Part shown: positions 30,685 to 40,040 of the stretch, piece by piece
Position numbering within the stretch: position 1 is the first letter of the stretch
How the letters are laid out: every line of letters begins with the position of its first letter
DNA from: Frondihabitans sucicola
GTDB lineage: Bacteria; Actinomycetota; Actinomycetes; Actinomycetales; Microbacteriaceae
Direction: 5' to 3'
Length of the DNA: 64,000 nt
NCBI RefSeq assembly: GCF_030296615.1
Contig: NZ_AP027732.1
Coordinates: 1 to 64,000 of the forward strand
Translations under genes and position numbers: made by a program
Notes under the pieces: generated by a model
Told to the model about the DNA's origin: nothing
The model's input: the letters and a program-made list of their open reading frames with translations, nothing else
Database searches by the model: none

Positions 30685-31130
30685 TTACGAGCGGGTCGGC
30701 TGCGGGAGAACCGAGGTGATCTTGAGGAGCAACTCGTGAAGGGCTGCCCGCTCCGACTCGTTCAGGGGGCGAGGATCGTCTCCTCGGCTCCGTGCATTGC
30801 GGTGTCGAAGCCCGCGATGAGCTCGACGCCCGCTTCGGTGGCGTAGACGCGCTTGCTGCGCTCGTTGCCGCCTTCGGTGCGGCGTTCGATGAGACCGCGA
30901 GCCTCGAGCCCCTGCAGGAGGCTCGAGACGCTGGCCGGCGTCGTCCTGGTCATCTCGGCGATGTCGCGCTGGATCGAACCGGGATTCTGGACGAGGAAGC
31001 CCAGGGCGAAGCTCTGCTGGTGACTGAGCCCGCGTTCGCGGATCCAGTCCATTCCGGCCTGCTGCTGAGCCCAGCCGATCCACCGGAGCAGCTCGAGATT
31101 GCTGGTGAAGGTGATCTCCGGTTCGTTCAT
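30685..31130 (-). CDS. MarR-family regulator of the MATE gene, one frame break
   Basis: A winged-helix repressor of about 148 residues. The DNA-binding region GSIQRDIAEMTRTTPASVSSLLQGLEARGLIERRTE (split in reading) is a clear MarR recognition helix plus wing. The frame breaks at the GGGGG run 30765-30769 (C run on the coding strand); one more base joins EETILAP to LNESERAALHELLLKI, the usual last helix. ATG 31130 is chosen because family similarity begins there and because a perfect palindrome covers it. The gene precedes a MATE exporter on the same strand, so it is probably a drug-responsive autorepressor. Confidence 0.88.
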
Positions 31131-31148
31131 GATTAGAAAGCTAATCAT
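31129..31148. promoter_or_regulatory. MarR operator-like palindrome over its start codon
   Basis: ATGATTAG and CTAATCAT face each other with AAAG between, a perfect 8-4-8 inverted repeat that includes the ATG of the MarR gene (read on the minus strand). This AT-rich site stands out in the GC-rich background and is a strong candidate for autoregulation. Confidence 0.72.
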
Positions 31149-31278
31149 TAGAACTCGAACTGTCAAGCCTCAAACTGATTTTTTCCACGATTTTCGAGGC
31201 GCGTCGAGAGATGGACGTGCCGCCGACCGTCGGTGAAGCGACACCTCTACCGTCCGGAGGCGCTCGGGGTATCTCGAA

Positions 31279-32504
31279 TCACGTCCCGGCAGCGCCTCGC
31301 CCGCTCCTGCCACTCGCGTCGCGGGGCCGTTTCGGAATCCAGCGCCCCAGCGCGGCGGCGGCCGCGAAACCGACGAACCCGGACACGACGATTCCGAGGG
31401 CGAGCCCGGCCACACCGGTCACGACCGACAGCAGCACCGGACCGAGAGAGCTTCCGCCGTCGGCGAGTTCGCGCCAGAGCCCCAGGAACGTGGGACGCCC
31501 GACCGCGGGGGACGCATCCGAGCCGAGCGTGTTGACAATGCCCGAGCCGATCCCGTTCCCGAAACCCATGACGACGGCGACGAGCGTGAGCACCAGGAAG
31601 GTGTGCGTCAGCGGCATGAGCAGGAATGACAGGCCCATCACGATGGTGCAGGGCAGCGCGATCCACTTGCGACCCCAGCGGTCCATCACGTAGCCCGCCG
31701 GGTAGAACACGGCGGCGTCGACAGCGCCCGAGATGCCGTAGATGAGCGACGACTGGCTCGGGTCGAGCCCGATGTGGTGCGCCCAGAGCGGGACGACCAC
31801 CTGCCGGGTCGCGCGGATCGCGGAGAGCAGCAGGATGCCCGTACCCAGGAAGGCGAAGGTGCGCCAGTGGTCGCGGAGCATCGTGAGGGTCGTGACGCGA
31901 GGCGCCCGCTCGCCGGGAGCGGGGGATCCTGCACCAGATCGGGCACCGTGTAGGCGATGACGCCTGCGCCCGCGATGGCGACCAGCGCCAGCAGGTAGGC
32001 CCCGTCGATGCCGGCCAGCCGGATCAGCCCCGCGCTCGCGAACGGGCCGATGAAGACACCGATGCGCTGGACGCCGCCCAGCGTGGACAGAGCTCGCGCC
32101 CGCTGCTCGGCCGGAACCGCTTCGGTGAGGTACGACTGCCGCGCCAGCAGGAAGACGCTCGAGGCCGCGCCGACGAGCAGGACGCCCAGGGTGAAGACGA
32201 TCAAACCGAGCGGCAGGAGGCAGAGCGCCAACCCCACCGCGCTGAGCGCCGCGGCACCGACCATCGAGCGGCGCTCGCCGAAGCGGGTCGTGACGGCACC
32301 CGCGGGGATGTTCGTGACCAGGGAGCCGATGCCGATCATCGCGACGACGAGCGACGCGACGGCCTCGTCGGCGCCGCGCTCGATCGAGCTGATGGCGATC
32401 ACCGGCAGCATGGCGCCCTGCGACAGCCCGAACAGGACCGAGGGGGCGTAAGCGGCGAAAGCGATGCTGCGGAGAGAGAAGTCGCTGCTCGTCGGGGTGA
32501 CCAT
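31279..32504 (-). CDS. MFS transporter, one frame break
   Basis: A 12-helix major facilitator of about 408 residues with the general MFS loop TRFGERRS near residue 74 and a second in YVMDRWGRKW in the carboxy half. The frame breaks at the GGG run 31915-31917 (CCC on the coding strand); one extra C joins DPPLP to GERAPRVTTLT in the central cytoplasmic loop, so both six-helix halves belong to one protein. It starts just past a strong terminator that ends the sugar operon, so it is probably its own transcript. The substrate is unknown; possible roles include sugar or drug efflux. Confidence 0.85.
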
Positions 32505-32538
32505 CGACGCCAGTGTATCTCGACGTCGAGACAGTTGC

Positions 32539-32571
32539 GGAGCGGCCCGCGGTCGTGGCGCGGGCCGCTCC
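32539..32571 (-). terminator. Strong hairpin terminator after the sugar-binding protein gene
   Basis: GGAGCGGCCCGCG (32539-32551) and CGCGGGCCGCTCC (32559-32571) form a perfect 13-bp stem with a seven-base loop. It lies nine bases beyond the stop of the solute-binding protein gene on the minus strand, and would end the sugar operon before the MFS gene. Confidence 0.85.
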
Positions 32572-32579
32572 GCCCCGGC

Positions 32580-33908
32580 TCAGCCCGCGTTGGTGATGTT
32601 GTCCTGCAACTCCTTGATGAAGGCGGCTGCCGCGGCCTTCGGTGTCTTCTGGCCGAAGATGACCTGCTGGTTGTAGCGGGCCATCATCGTCTCGATGTCG
32701 CTGGCGCCGTTCGGAGTGATCGCCGGGGCCTTGCCCGACTTCTTCACCATGGCGGCGGTGAAGTCGAGACTGAACTTGTCTGCGGTCGACAGCTGCGGCG
32801 TGATGGCGGTCTGGATCGCCGGGTTCGACGGCACACCGCGCTCGACGCCGAGGATCTTGCCGGCGTCCTTGTTCGTCAGCAGGAAGTTGACCAGGAGCGC
32901 CGCTTCGGCCGGGTGCTCGCTCTTCGACGAGATCGCCCAGTACATCGACGGCTTCGGGTACTGGAATCCGCTGTCGGTGGAGCTGCCGGACGGCCAATTC
33001 GCCATGGTGAAGTCGGCGTCGGGGTTCGCGGCGTTGTAGGCCGTGAACTGACCGGCCGGGATGAAGCCCATGGCGGTCTTGCCGGTCGAGAGGTCGTTCT
33101 GCTCGAGGGTGAAGCTCGCGCCCTCGGCGATGTGGGAGGCCGACGGCGACGCCTTGTCGGCGATCCAGTCGAGCTCCTGCTGCCAGTAGGAGGTGAGCAC
33201 GCTCGGCTTCAGCGTCACCTTGCCCGCGCTGTCGAAGACGTTGTTGCCGTGCTGCCGCGCCCAGATGCCGAGCGAGAACGAGTCGGATCCGAACGGCCCG
33301 AGGCCGTGGACGGATCCGCCGGACTTCTGGGTGACCTCGGTCGCGAGATCGTCGAACTGCTTCCAGGTCCAGGTGTCCGTGTCGGGCATCGCGATGCCCT
33401 CCTTCTTGAGCGCCGCCCGGTTGATGATCACGCCGTTGGGCGTGACTCCGACCGGCATGGCGTAGAGCTTTCCGCCGACCTCGCCCGTCCCGACGACGCT
33501 CTTCGGCAGCGCGCTCGACTTCAGGGTGTTCGACACCGTCGAGAGGTCGAGGAGCGCACCGCGCTGGGCGTACGAGGCGACGTAGAGCTGGTCGAACTGG
33601 TTGACGTCGGGCATCTCGCTGGCCGCTGTCGAGGTCGCCAGTTTGTCCCAGTAGCCGCTCCAGTCGGTGTTCGACTGGTCGACCGTGATGTTCGGGTACT
33701 TCTTCTCGAACAGGGCGATCGCCTTGGTGGTGTTCGAGTTGCGAGCGGGATTGCCCCACCAGTTGAGGCTGATGGTGACCTTGTCCTTCGAGAGCGCCGG
33801 CTGATCGCCGCCGCCGTTCGAGCTGCCGCTGCAGCCGGTCGCGAGCAGGGTGAGGGCGGCGGCGGTGGCGGTGATCGCTGCGATGCGCCGTTGCATTCTG
33901 GATCTCAT
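32580..33908 (-). CDS. Sugar ABC transporter solute-binding lipoprotein
   Basis: A 442-residue family-1 extracellular sugar-binding protein. The signal peptide ends in a lipobox (LLATGC, Cys near residue 26), then a Ser/Gly linker. VTISLNWWGNP and the segment ALFEKKYPNITVDQSNTDW follow the usual layout of the first lobe; TWKQFDDLATEVT and SSKSEHPAEAALLVNFLLTN are later family signatures. It would capture an oligosaccharide outside the membrane and deliver it to the two permeases encoded just upstream. It is read as a fusion with the permease only because of a frame break in the latter; ATG 33908 is the real start. Confidence 0.94.
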   Translation of the reverse strand: MRSRMQRRIAAITATAAALTLLATGCSGSSNGGGDQPALSKDKVTISLNWWGNPARNSNTTKAIALFEKKYPNITVDQSNTDWSGYWDKLATSTAASEMPDVNQFDQLYVASYAQRGALLDLSTVSNTLKSSALPKSVVGTGEVGGKLYAMPVGVTPNGVIINRAALKKEGIAMPDTDTWTWKQFDDLATEVTQKSGGSVHGLGPFGSDSFSLGIWARQHGNNVFDSAGKVTLKPSVLTSYWQQELDWIADKASPSASHIAEGASFTLEQNDLSTGKTAMGFIPAGQFTAYNAANPDADFTMANWPSGSSTDSGFQYPKPSMYWAISSKSEHPAEAALLVNFLLTNKDAGKILGVERGVPSNPAIQTAITPQLSTADKFSLDFTAAMVKKSGKAPAITPNGASDIETMMARYNQQVIFGQKTPKAAAAAFIKELQDNITNAG

Positions 33909-33948
33909 CGTGTTCCTTTGCGTGAGGTGGATGGGTGGGGCGGGTGCG

Positions 33949-34865
33949 TCATTTGCCGCCGGTCGTGGCGATCCCCGGAGGAGGAACCGCTGACCGAACA
34001 GGAAGACCAGGAAGACGGGAATGAGCGAGACGATGCTCATGGCGAAGAGGGCGCCGTAGTCCGACGCCGACTGCGAATCGACGAACGAGCGCAGGGCGAC
34101 CGGCACGGTGTAGAGGCTCGGCTTCGTCACGAAGATGAGCTGGGAGAAGAAGTCGTTCCAGGTCCAGATGAAGGTGAAGATCGCCGTCGTCGCGAGAGCG
34201 GGCACCATCAGCGGGAGCATGACCTGGAAGAAGATCCGCGCGTGGCCGGCACCGTCGATCCTGGCCGCCTCGTCGAGCTCCTTCGGGATGCCGCGGATGA
34301 ACTGGACCATCAGGAACACGAAGAACGCGTCGGTCGCGAGGAACTTCGGCACGATCAGGGGCAGGAAGGTGTTGAGCCAGCCGAGGTGCGAGTAGAAGAC
34401 GTACTGCGGCACGATCAGCACGTGGATCGGCAGCATGATCGTTACGAGCATCACGACGAAGGCCAGCGTCCGCAGCCGGAACCGCAGCCGCGCGAACGCG
34501 TAGGCGGCCAGGGAGCACGAGACGAGGTTGCCGACGACCGCGCCGATCACGACGATGAGCGAGTTCAGCAGGTACCCGCCGAACTGCATGCTGAGCGCGT
34601 TCCAGCCCTTGGGATAGTGCGTCAGGTCGAAGGTGTCGATGAGCAGGCCCGAGTGCGTGAAGATGTCGGAGTTCGGCCGGATCGACGACACGACCATCCA
34701 GAGAACCGGATAGAGCATCAGCAGCGCGACCACGACGAGCAGGGCGTGCTTGAGGATGCTGCTGATGCGGCGAGAGGTGCCCGGCAGTCGCTTGGGCTTT
34801 CGCCCGGACGACGGCGGCGCGGTCTCGGGGACGATGTCGGCGATGCGGGTCGTGGTGTCAGTCAT
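33949..34865 (-). CDS. Sugar ABC permease, MalG-type, one frame break
   Basis: A six-helix binding-protein-dependent permease of about 305 residues. The segment ELDEAARIDGAGHARIFFQVMLPLMVP is the EAA loop, which touches the ATPase; its E-A-A-x-x-x-G spacing is intact. The frame breaks very near the end, at the CCCC run 33973-33976 (GGGG on the coding strand). One more G gives the normal ending GQRFLLRG-IATTGGK and a stop at 33949. Without it, the frame runs into the binding-protein gene. Its ATG overlaps the stop of the preceding permease by eight bases, so the two subunits are co-translated. Confidence 0.93.
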
Positions 34866-35861
34866 CGTAGAAAACCCAGAACTTCGAGGCCCAGAAGTTG
34901 AGCGCGGTGAACACTCCGACGATCACCAGCAGGAACCACGCGAGTGCAGAGGCGTAGCCCATCTGGAAGTTGCCGAAGCCCTGTTGGTAGAGGTAGAGCG
35001 TGTAGAAGAGGGTCGAGTCGCTCGGCCCTCCCGTTCCGCCCGAGACGACGAACGCCTGCGTGAACGACTGGAACGCCCCGATGATCCCAAGTACGAGGTT
35101 GAAGAAGATGATCGGGCTGAGCAGCGGCAGTGTGATCGACCGGAACTGCCGCCAGCGCGACGCCCCGTCGGTCGAGGCGGCCTCGTAGAACTCCCGAGGG
35201 ATCTGGCGGAGGCCCGCGAGGAAGATCACCATCGGCGCCCCGAACGTCCAGACGTGCAGCAGGATCAGCGTCGAGAGCGCCGTCTTCGGATCCGCGATCC
35301 ACGCCGGCCCGTCGATCCCGAAGCGGGCGAGCACCACGTTGACGAGTCCGTTCGAGCCGAAGATGATGCGCCACAGCACGGCGATCGCGACGCTCGCGCC
35401 GAGCAGGGAGGGCAGGTAGAGGAGCGAGCGGTAGACGGGGAGCCCTCGGACGCCGCGATCGAGCAGGATCGCGAGAGCGAGCGCCGCCATCAGCTGCAGC
35501 GGCACCCCGACCGCCACGTACACGAACGTCACGCCCAGCGAGTGCGCGAGCCTCTCGTCGCCGAGCATCCGCTGGATGTTGGCCAGGCCGGTGAACTTCG
35601 GCGCCTGGAGGAGGTTGTAGTTCGTGAACGCGAGGTAGAGCGACACGAGGACCGGCCCGAGCGTGATGCCGATGAGCCCCACGAGCCACGGCGCGAGGAA
35701 CAGGATCGCGACCTTGTTGTCCCGGGTGTCGGCCTTCCGGTCGGCAGCGTCGCCGCGAGCCTTCCGCACGTTGCGGAGCTCACCGAGCGCGCTCACCTCA
35801 GCCTGCCCCGGCGATCGGGCGGCACCGCGCAGGGTGCTGCGTGTCGATGGCGAGATGTCAT
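34858..35861 (-). CDS. Sugar ABC permease, MalF-type, one frame break near start
   Basis: A six-helix permease of about 334 residues, partner of the MalG-type subunit. The EAA loop is EFYEAASTDGASRWRQFRSITLPLLSP. ATG 35861 is chosen because AAAGGAGAGCAG lies directly upstream. From that ATG the frame is lost after about 19 codons at the CCCC run 35806-35809 (GGGG on the coding strand); restoring one G joins CAVPPDRR to GQAEVSALGEL and leads into the first helix. The leader before that helix is cytoplasmic and basic. No ATP-binding subunit is encoded nearby. Confidence 0.92.
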
Positions 35862-35905
35862 GATCTGCTCTCCTTTGAGTCGTGATCCTGCGGTTCTTCG
35901 GTGGT

Positions 35906-36630
35906 TCAGGCGGGGTGCTTCCACACGCCGAGCCGGCCGCACATGCCGAACAGCGCGGGTCCTTGGCGGCGGTCGGCCACGACCACGCGGGCACTCGAGA
36001 GGTGGCCGGCCGTGCCGCGCGAGAGGGCGTCGAGTCGGGTGCGGGTGGCTTCTGCGTCGTGCTCGACCGAACTCGACCAGAGGCGCTGCCAGTCGGCGAC
36101 CCGGGGGCGACCAGTCGACCGGCGAGGTCGTAGAACTCCGCGAGGGCAACGGATCCGCGCCGGTCGAAATCGGCCTCCAACTCGGCGAAGCCTTCGAGCG
36201 CCAGGTCGCGGCGGGCTCGGGCCGCTCGGCCGACGACCGCCTCCGTGTCGTCGGAGGGCAGAGCGGCTTCGCGCCGGTAGGCCTCCGGGTCGGCGACGAT
36301 GCGCCGCGGGAAGGTCAGCACCGCGTCGCCCGCCTCCGGCAGGCCGGCATTCTCCATGACCGTCAGGATCCGCAGCCCTTCGACGTTCACGAGGCGATGG
36401 ATCGTCCCGGGCGCGAACCAGAGCACGACGCCCGGCCGGAGGTCGTGGCGCTCCGGGCCCTCCGGCGTCAGCGTCCGAAGCTCGCCCGCCCCCTCGAGGA
36501 CGACGTACGCCTCGGTCGAGACCGTGTGGAGGTGCGGCGAACCGCCGTGCAGACCGTCGGGGGTCTCCCAGTCGTAGACCGCGAGATCGCTCACCGCGGT
36601 CGAGCCGGGGAAGTGCACGACGCCGGTCAC
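35906..36630 (-). CDS. Cupin-domain protein of the sugar operon, one frame break
   Basis: A 241-residue protein whose first half is a cupin barrel. SPHLHTVSTEAYVVLEGAGELRTL is the first cupin motif with paired histidines and a glutamate for metal binding; WFAPGTIHRLVNVEGLRILTVMENAG is the second. The carboxy-terminal half (from about residue 110) is helical and unassigned. The frame breaks at the GGGGG run 36103-36107; one more base joins AGRLVAP to RVADWQRLWSSSVEHD and gives the stop at 35906. The GTG start overlaps the stop of the DUF6807 gene (GTGA). It may be a sugar isomerase or dioxygenase-like enzyme, or a sugar-sensing protein; sequence does not decide. Confidence 0.8.
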
Positions 36631-37567
36631 AGGGCGAACTCCTGTCCGAGGGCGTCGAGCTCGGTGCGCTCGCACACGTGATCGACGAAGACGAAGCGGT
36701 GGCGCAGCATCACCCTCTCCCCGGCTCCAGCGCGACCTCGCGACCGAACGCGGGCGACGGGGCGATCGCGGCGAAAGGCTCCGCTCGGACGAACCAGGCG
36801 AGAGGCACGTCGGCCGACGACGATCCGGCGATGGCCAGGACGGTCGCGCCGCCGTCGCGGTCGTCGTTCTGCGACGACAGGGCCAGCCAGTCGGACTCGA
36901 CGCCCATCGGGTCGTCGCCGTCCGGCACTCCGGCCGCCGTGACCCGGGCTCCGGTCCACGAGCGGGGACCACGCCAGAACAGCCCGGTGTAGCCGGCCGC
37001 CTCGCGGCCGAGCGTGGTGGGGCTTCCGAGGTCGAGCCGCCGACCCGAGACGTTCTCGAGGGAGGTGTCGAAGTCGAAGGCCCACAGCCCTCGCGCGACG
37101 TCGACGCCGTGGAAGCGCTGTCGCCGGTGCTCGGCGAACCAGCGTTCTCCGGAGGAGGCGACCCAGTCGAGCGTCTCCGCGAGGGCGACCTCGTCGTGAT
37201 CCTGCGCGTCCGCCGCGGTGACGCCGTCGTCGAACCCGGTGTGCAGGATCCTGCCCAGGTTCTCCTTCCAGACGTAGCCGGCCCCCGGCGTGTAGGTCGG
37301 CCCACCCCAGAAGTTCTCGCCCGACACCTCGGAGAGCGTCATCTGGAGGCCCTTGTGCCAGCGGTGGTCCCAGGGCCGATGCACCGACAGCGGGGCGCCG
37401 GACAGGGTGCGGAGAGGGTGCAGGTAGGGCTTGGGCGCCTCTGCGGCCGGGGCGTCGGGCTCGAAGACGTACCGGGCGATCGCGACGTCGCCGACCACGA
37501 TCTCGACACTCACGCCCGTGTGCCGAACCGTGACGGCGTTGCGACGAGCGAGGCCGCGCTCAGACAT
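36627..37567 (-). CDS. DUF6807 (PmoA-like) protein of the sugar operon, one frame break
   Basis: A protein of about 313 residues matching the DUF6807 family (once called methane oxygenase PmoA-like). The hallmark is the H-R-P-W-D-H-R-W-H-K-G-L segment near residue 63 and the ENFWGGPTY segment near 85; the many His and Trp residues suggest a metal or sugar site. These proteins usually sit in carbohydrate clusters with Gfo/Idh dehydrogenases, as here, but their reaction is not established. The frame breaks at the CCCC run 36719-36722 (GGGG on the coding strand); one more G joins EVALEPGE to RVMLRHRFVFVDHV. The ATG overlaps the Gfo/Idh stop. Confidence 0.82.
37243..37254. repeat. Second double GATCCTGC octamer
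   Basis: GCAGGATCCTGC lies inside the DUF6807 coding region, with another GATCCTGC 45 bases away at 37198-37205. Three octamers in 57 bases make this the densest cluster in the window. Confidence 0.8.
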
Positions 37568-38660
37568 GGGCTCGCTCCTCCCTGGCGCCGCTCATCGTCG
37601 AGTAGAACGGGTCACTCGCGTCGAGGTCTGTTCGCGCGACCGGCGCCGCCGTCGCTGCCGATCGGTAGATGCCCGCGATGAGCTCCAGGACGCGACGGCC
37701 GTCCGCGCCGCTCGACGGCGGACGCCTCCCCTCGGCCATGGCGTCGAGAAGCGCGGTCAACTGAGCGGCGTGCGACGAGCGGATGTCGTCGGTCGGCGGC
37801 CACGCGTCGCTGACCGCCCGATCGATCGAGGGCGCCGGCGTCCAGGTCCAGTCGGAGTTGTCGTACCCGTAGAGGTGCTCGACCTCGACCGTCGCGTCGG
37901 TGAAGTCGAAGCGGAGATAGCTCGTCTCCCGGGGCGAGAGCAGGCTGTTGACGACCGATGCGACAGCGCCCGACTCGAAGGTGACGATCGCGAACGAGAC
38001 GTCCTCCGTCTCGACGTCGCGCTCGAGCGTCGCGGTCTGCGCGATCACGCTGGTCCAGTCGCCGAGCAGCGAGAGCAGGAGATCCATCTGGTGGATGCCG
38101 TGGCCCATCGTCGGGCCGCCGCCTTCCGTGGCCCACTTGCCTCGCCAGGGCACCTCGAAGTACGACGGCGCGCGGTACCAGAGGGTGTGGCAGACGGCGA
38201 CCAGCGGTGAGCCGAGTTCGCCGGTGCCGATCTGACGGCGCAGGCGCTGGGCTGCGGAACCGAAGCGGTGCTGGAACACGTAGGAGGCGTAGGGACCGGC
38301 GTCGCCCTCGTGCGCGGCGATGTCGTCGTACTCGGCGAGCGAGAGGGTCGGGGGCTTCTCGCAGAGCACCCACGCCCCGGCGTCGAGCGCCTTGACGACG
38401 GCGTCGCGGTGGGCAACGGGCGGCGTGCAGACGAGGACCAGCTCGGGGTGGACGCCCTCGAGCATCTCGTCGATGTCACCGTAGACCGCGGGGATGCCCC
38501 AGTTCGCGGCGACGGTGCGGGCGCGATCCTGATCGAGATCGGCGATCGCGACGACCGTCGTGCGCCCTCCGAGGCTCTCGAGCGCCGGCAGATGCGCGCC
38601 GGACGCGATGCCTCCCGCGCCGACGATGGCGACGCGGACGGGTGGGGACGACTGTGTCAC
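37560..38660 (-). CDS. Gfo/Idh/MocA-family sugar dehydrogenase, first gene of sugar operon
   Basis: A 366-residue NAD(P)-dependent oxidoreductase. VAIVGAGGIASGAHLPALE is the dinucleotide fold and CEKPPTLSL the E-K-P motif. EGGGPTMGHGIHQMDLLLSLLGDW holds the catalytic-region D and H (G-x-x-x-x-x-H-x-x-D). GTG 38660 is preferred over an in-frame ATG eleven codons earlier, because AAGGAGCATCTC lies immediately before it. It opens an operon of six genes (dehydrogenase, DUF6807, cupin, two permeases, binding protein) with overlapping junctions, divergent from a LacI gene. It probably oxidises the imported sugar at one carbon; which one is unknown. Confidence 0.9.
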   Translation of the reverse strand: MTQSSPPVRVAIVGAGGIASGAHLPALESLGGRTTVVAIADLDQDRARTVAANWGIPAVYGDIDEMLEGVHPELVLVCTPPVAHRDAVVKALDAGAWVLCEKPPTLSLAEYDDIAAHEGDAGPYASYVFQHRFGSAAQRLRRQIGTGELGSPLVAVCHTLWYRAPSYFEVPWRGKWATEGGGPTMGHGIHQMDLLLSLLGDWTSVIAQTATLERDVETEDVSFAIVTFESGAVASVVNSLLSPRETSYLRFDFTDATVEVEHLYGYDNSDWTWTPAPSIDRAVSDAWPPTDDIRSSHAAQLTALLDAMAEGRRPPSSGADGRRVLELIAGIYRSAATAAPVARTDLDASDPFYSTMSGAREERAHV

Positions 38661-38691
38661 GAGATGCTCCTTCGAATCCGTTGCCGTCAAC

Positions 38692-38739
38692 ATAGTGAAC
38701 GATCACTATTTTGGTCAAGAACTTTTGGAAAGCGCTTTC
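38692..38739. promoter_or_regulatory. Two operator-like palindromes between LacI and its operon
   Basis: ATAGTGA-ACGA-TCACTAT (38692-38709) is a perfect 7-4-7 inverted repeat about 32 bases before the operon start. GAAAGCGCTTTC (38728-38739) is a perfect 12-bp palindrome with the central CG expected of LacI/GalR operators, 36 bases before the LacI start. Their centres are about 33 bp apart. The second probably binds the LacI protein; the first could bind it too or a different regulator. Confidence 0.75.
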
Positions 38740-38774
38740 TGTCCGTAGGATACGGAGGGCGAGCAGGAGGTCAG

Positions 38775-39845
38775 GTGAGCGTCGAGTCCCAGGGAGCACC
38801 GGGGAGAACGCCGAAACGGTCGACCCTCCTCGACGTCGCGCGGAGAGCCGGCCTGTCGCACCAGACCGTCTCGCGGTACTACCGCGACAACGGGGAGGGT
38901 CTGAAGGCCGCGACGAAGACGCGCATCGAGAGCGCCATCGCCGAGCTCGACTACCGACCCAACCTCATCGCGCGCTCGATGCGCACCCGGCGCACCGGGC
39001 GCCTCGCCATCGTCCTGCCCGGCGGGCGAGCTCTCCACCCCACCGAGTTCCTCAACGCCGCCGCCGAGCTGGCGCGCGAAGAAGGATTCACCGTCGAGAT
39101 GGTCGGCTACGACGGCGACGCCGCCGAACGCCTCGGCCGTGTGCTCGAACTCGCCGACTGGGGCCAGGTCGAAGGGGTGCTCTCGATCTCGCCGCTCGAC
39201 GGGGTCGATCGCCGCGCGAGCTCGGTGCCGATCGTCGTCGCCCCCGAGTACGACGACGACATGCGCGCCCTCCGAAACCTCGCCGACGGCGACACGGCCG
39301 CCGAGATCATCGAGCATCTGGCCGGCCTCGGCCACCGCACGTTCCTCCACATCGCCGGAGACCTGCGCTGGACGTCGGCGCGCAATCGCCGACGCGTCTA
39401 CCAGGAGACCATCGACCGCCTCGGCCTCACGTCGTACGGGATCGTCGACGGCGACTGGTCGGCCCAGTCGGGCTTCGACGCCGTCATGGGTCTGCCCGTC
39501 GGCTCCGGCGTCACCGCCATCTTCGCGGCGAGCGACCAGGTCGCCGTCGGCGTCGTCCGCGCGGCCTGGCGTCGCGGCTGGAAGGTACCGGACGACCTCA
39601 GCGTGTGGGGCTGGGACGACCAGGAGCTCTCGAGGTTCGCCGTCCCCGCCATCTCGACGGTCACCGTCGACAGGGAGCTGGAAGGCCGCTTCGCGATGCG
39701 CCGGCTGGTTGCGGCCGTGCGAGGCGAACCCGAACCGCTCGAGGAGCCGAGCCGGAAGACCGTCAACCGGCTCGTCGACCGGGAGTCCGCCGCTCCGGGC
39801 CCGTTCGCCGGGCAGCCTCTGCCCCGACGGCGCAGCGCGCGCTGA
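38775..39845 (+). CDS. LacI-family repressor of the adjacent sugar operon
   Basis: A 356-residue LacI/GalR regulator. The helix-turn-helix is STLLDVARRAGLSHQTVSRYY (residues about 17-37) followed by the hinge helix YRPNLIARSMRT. The carboxy-terminal periplasmic-binding-protein-like domain starts at about 65 and shows the usual FAASDQVAVGVVRA and ISTVTVDRELEGRFAMRRL segments. GTG 38775 is chosen because CAGGAGG lies just upstream; longer in-frame readings would begin inside the opposite gene. It is divergent from the Gfo/Idh-DUF6807-cupin-ABC operon, and the GAAAGCGCTTTC palindrome between them is its likely operator. The inducer is unknown. Confidence 0.94.
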   Translation: MSVESQGAPGRTPKRSTLLDVARRAGLSHQTVSRYYRDNGEGLKAATKTRIESAIAELDYRPNLIARSMRTRRTGRLAIVLPGGRALHPTEFLNAAAELAREEGFTVEMVGYDGDAAERLGRVLELADWGQVEGVLSISPLDGVDRRASSVPIVVAPEYDDDMRALRNLADGDTAAEIIEHLAGLGHRTFLHIAGDLRWTSARNRRRVYQETIDRLGLTSYGIVDGDWSAQSGFDAVMGLPVGSGVTAIFAASDQVAVGVVRAAWRRGWKVPDDLSVWGWDDQELSRFAVPAISTVTVDRELEGRFAMRRLVAAVRGEPEPLEEPSRKTVNRLVDRESAAPGPFAGQPLPRRRSAR

Positions 39846-39867
39846 CGAGCCGTCTGGGCGGCGGTTG

Positions 39868-40040
39868 GCGTCGGGCCGCGGGGCCGGCGGAGAGGCGTCA
39901 GGCCGCGGGGCCGGGAGGCGTCAGACCGCGGCGTCGGGTGGGAGCCGTCAGGCCGCGGTGTCGAGTGGGAGCCGTCGGGCCGCGGCGTCGGAGGGGCGCC
40001 AGGCCGCCGGGCCGGGTGGACGCCGTCAGGCCGCGGGGCC
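39868..40040. repeat. Degenerate tandem array, about seven units of 24-28 bp
   Basis: Units of the form GCCGTCAGGCCGCGGNGTCGGGTGGGA repeat with variation through the gap between the converging LacI and FUSC genes. The last unit contributes the final codons (about R-P-V-A-A-G-P-A-A) and stop of the FUSC gene. No hairpin terminator of ordinary form is seen in this gap. Confidence 0.75.

Noticed and set aside
32580..34865. A continuous 761-codon frame that looks like a permease fused to a sugar-binding lipoprotein.
   Set aside because: The binding protein has its own ATG, signal peptide and lipobox. The fusion arises only because one G is missing near the permease end; the normal permease ending is present in the neighbouring frame.
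34858..37305. An 815-codon frame spanning DUF6807, cupin and permease regions.
   Set aside because: It changes between real and shadow frames of three genes, each of which has its own start, stop and family match after single-base repair.
39868..40040. Attachment site or phage remnant in the tandem array.
   Set aside because: No integrase, tRNA or phage gene is nearby; the units are degenerate and look like local expansion.
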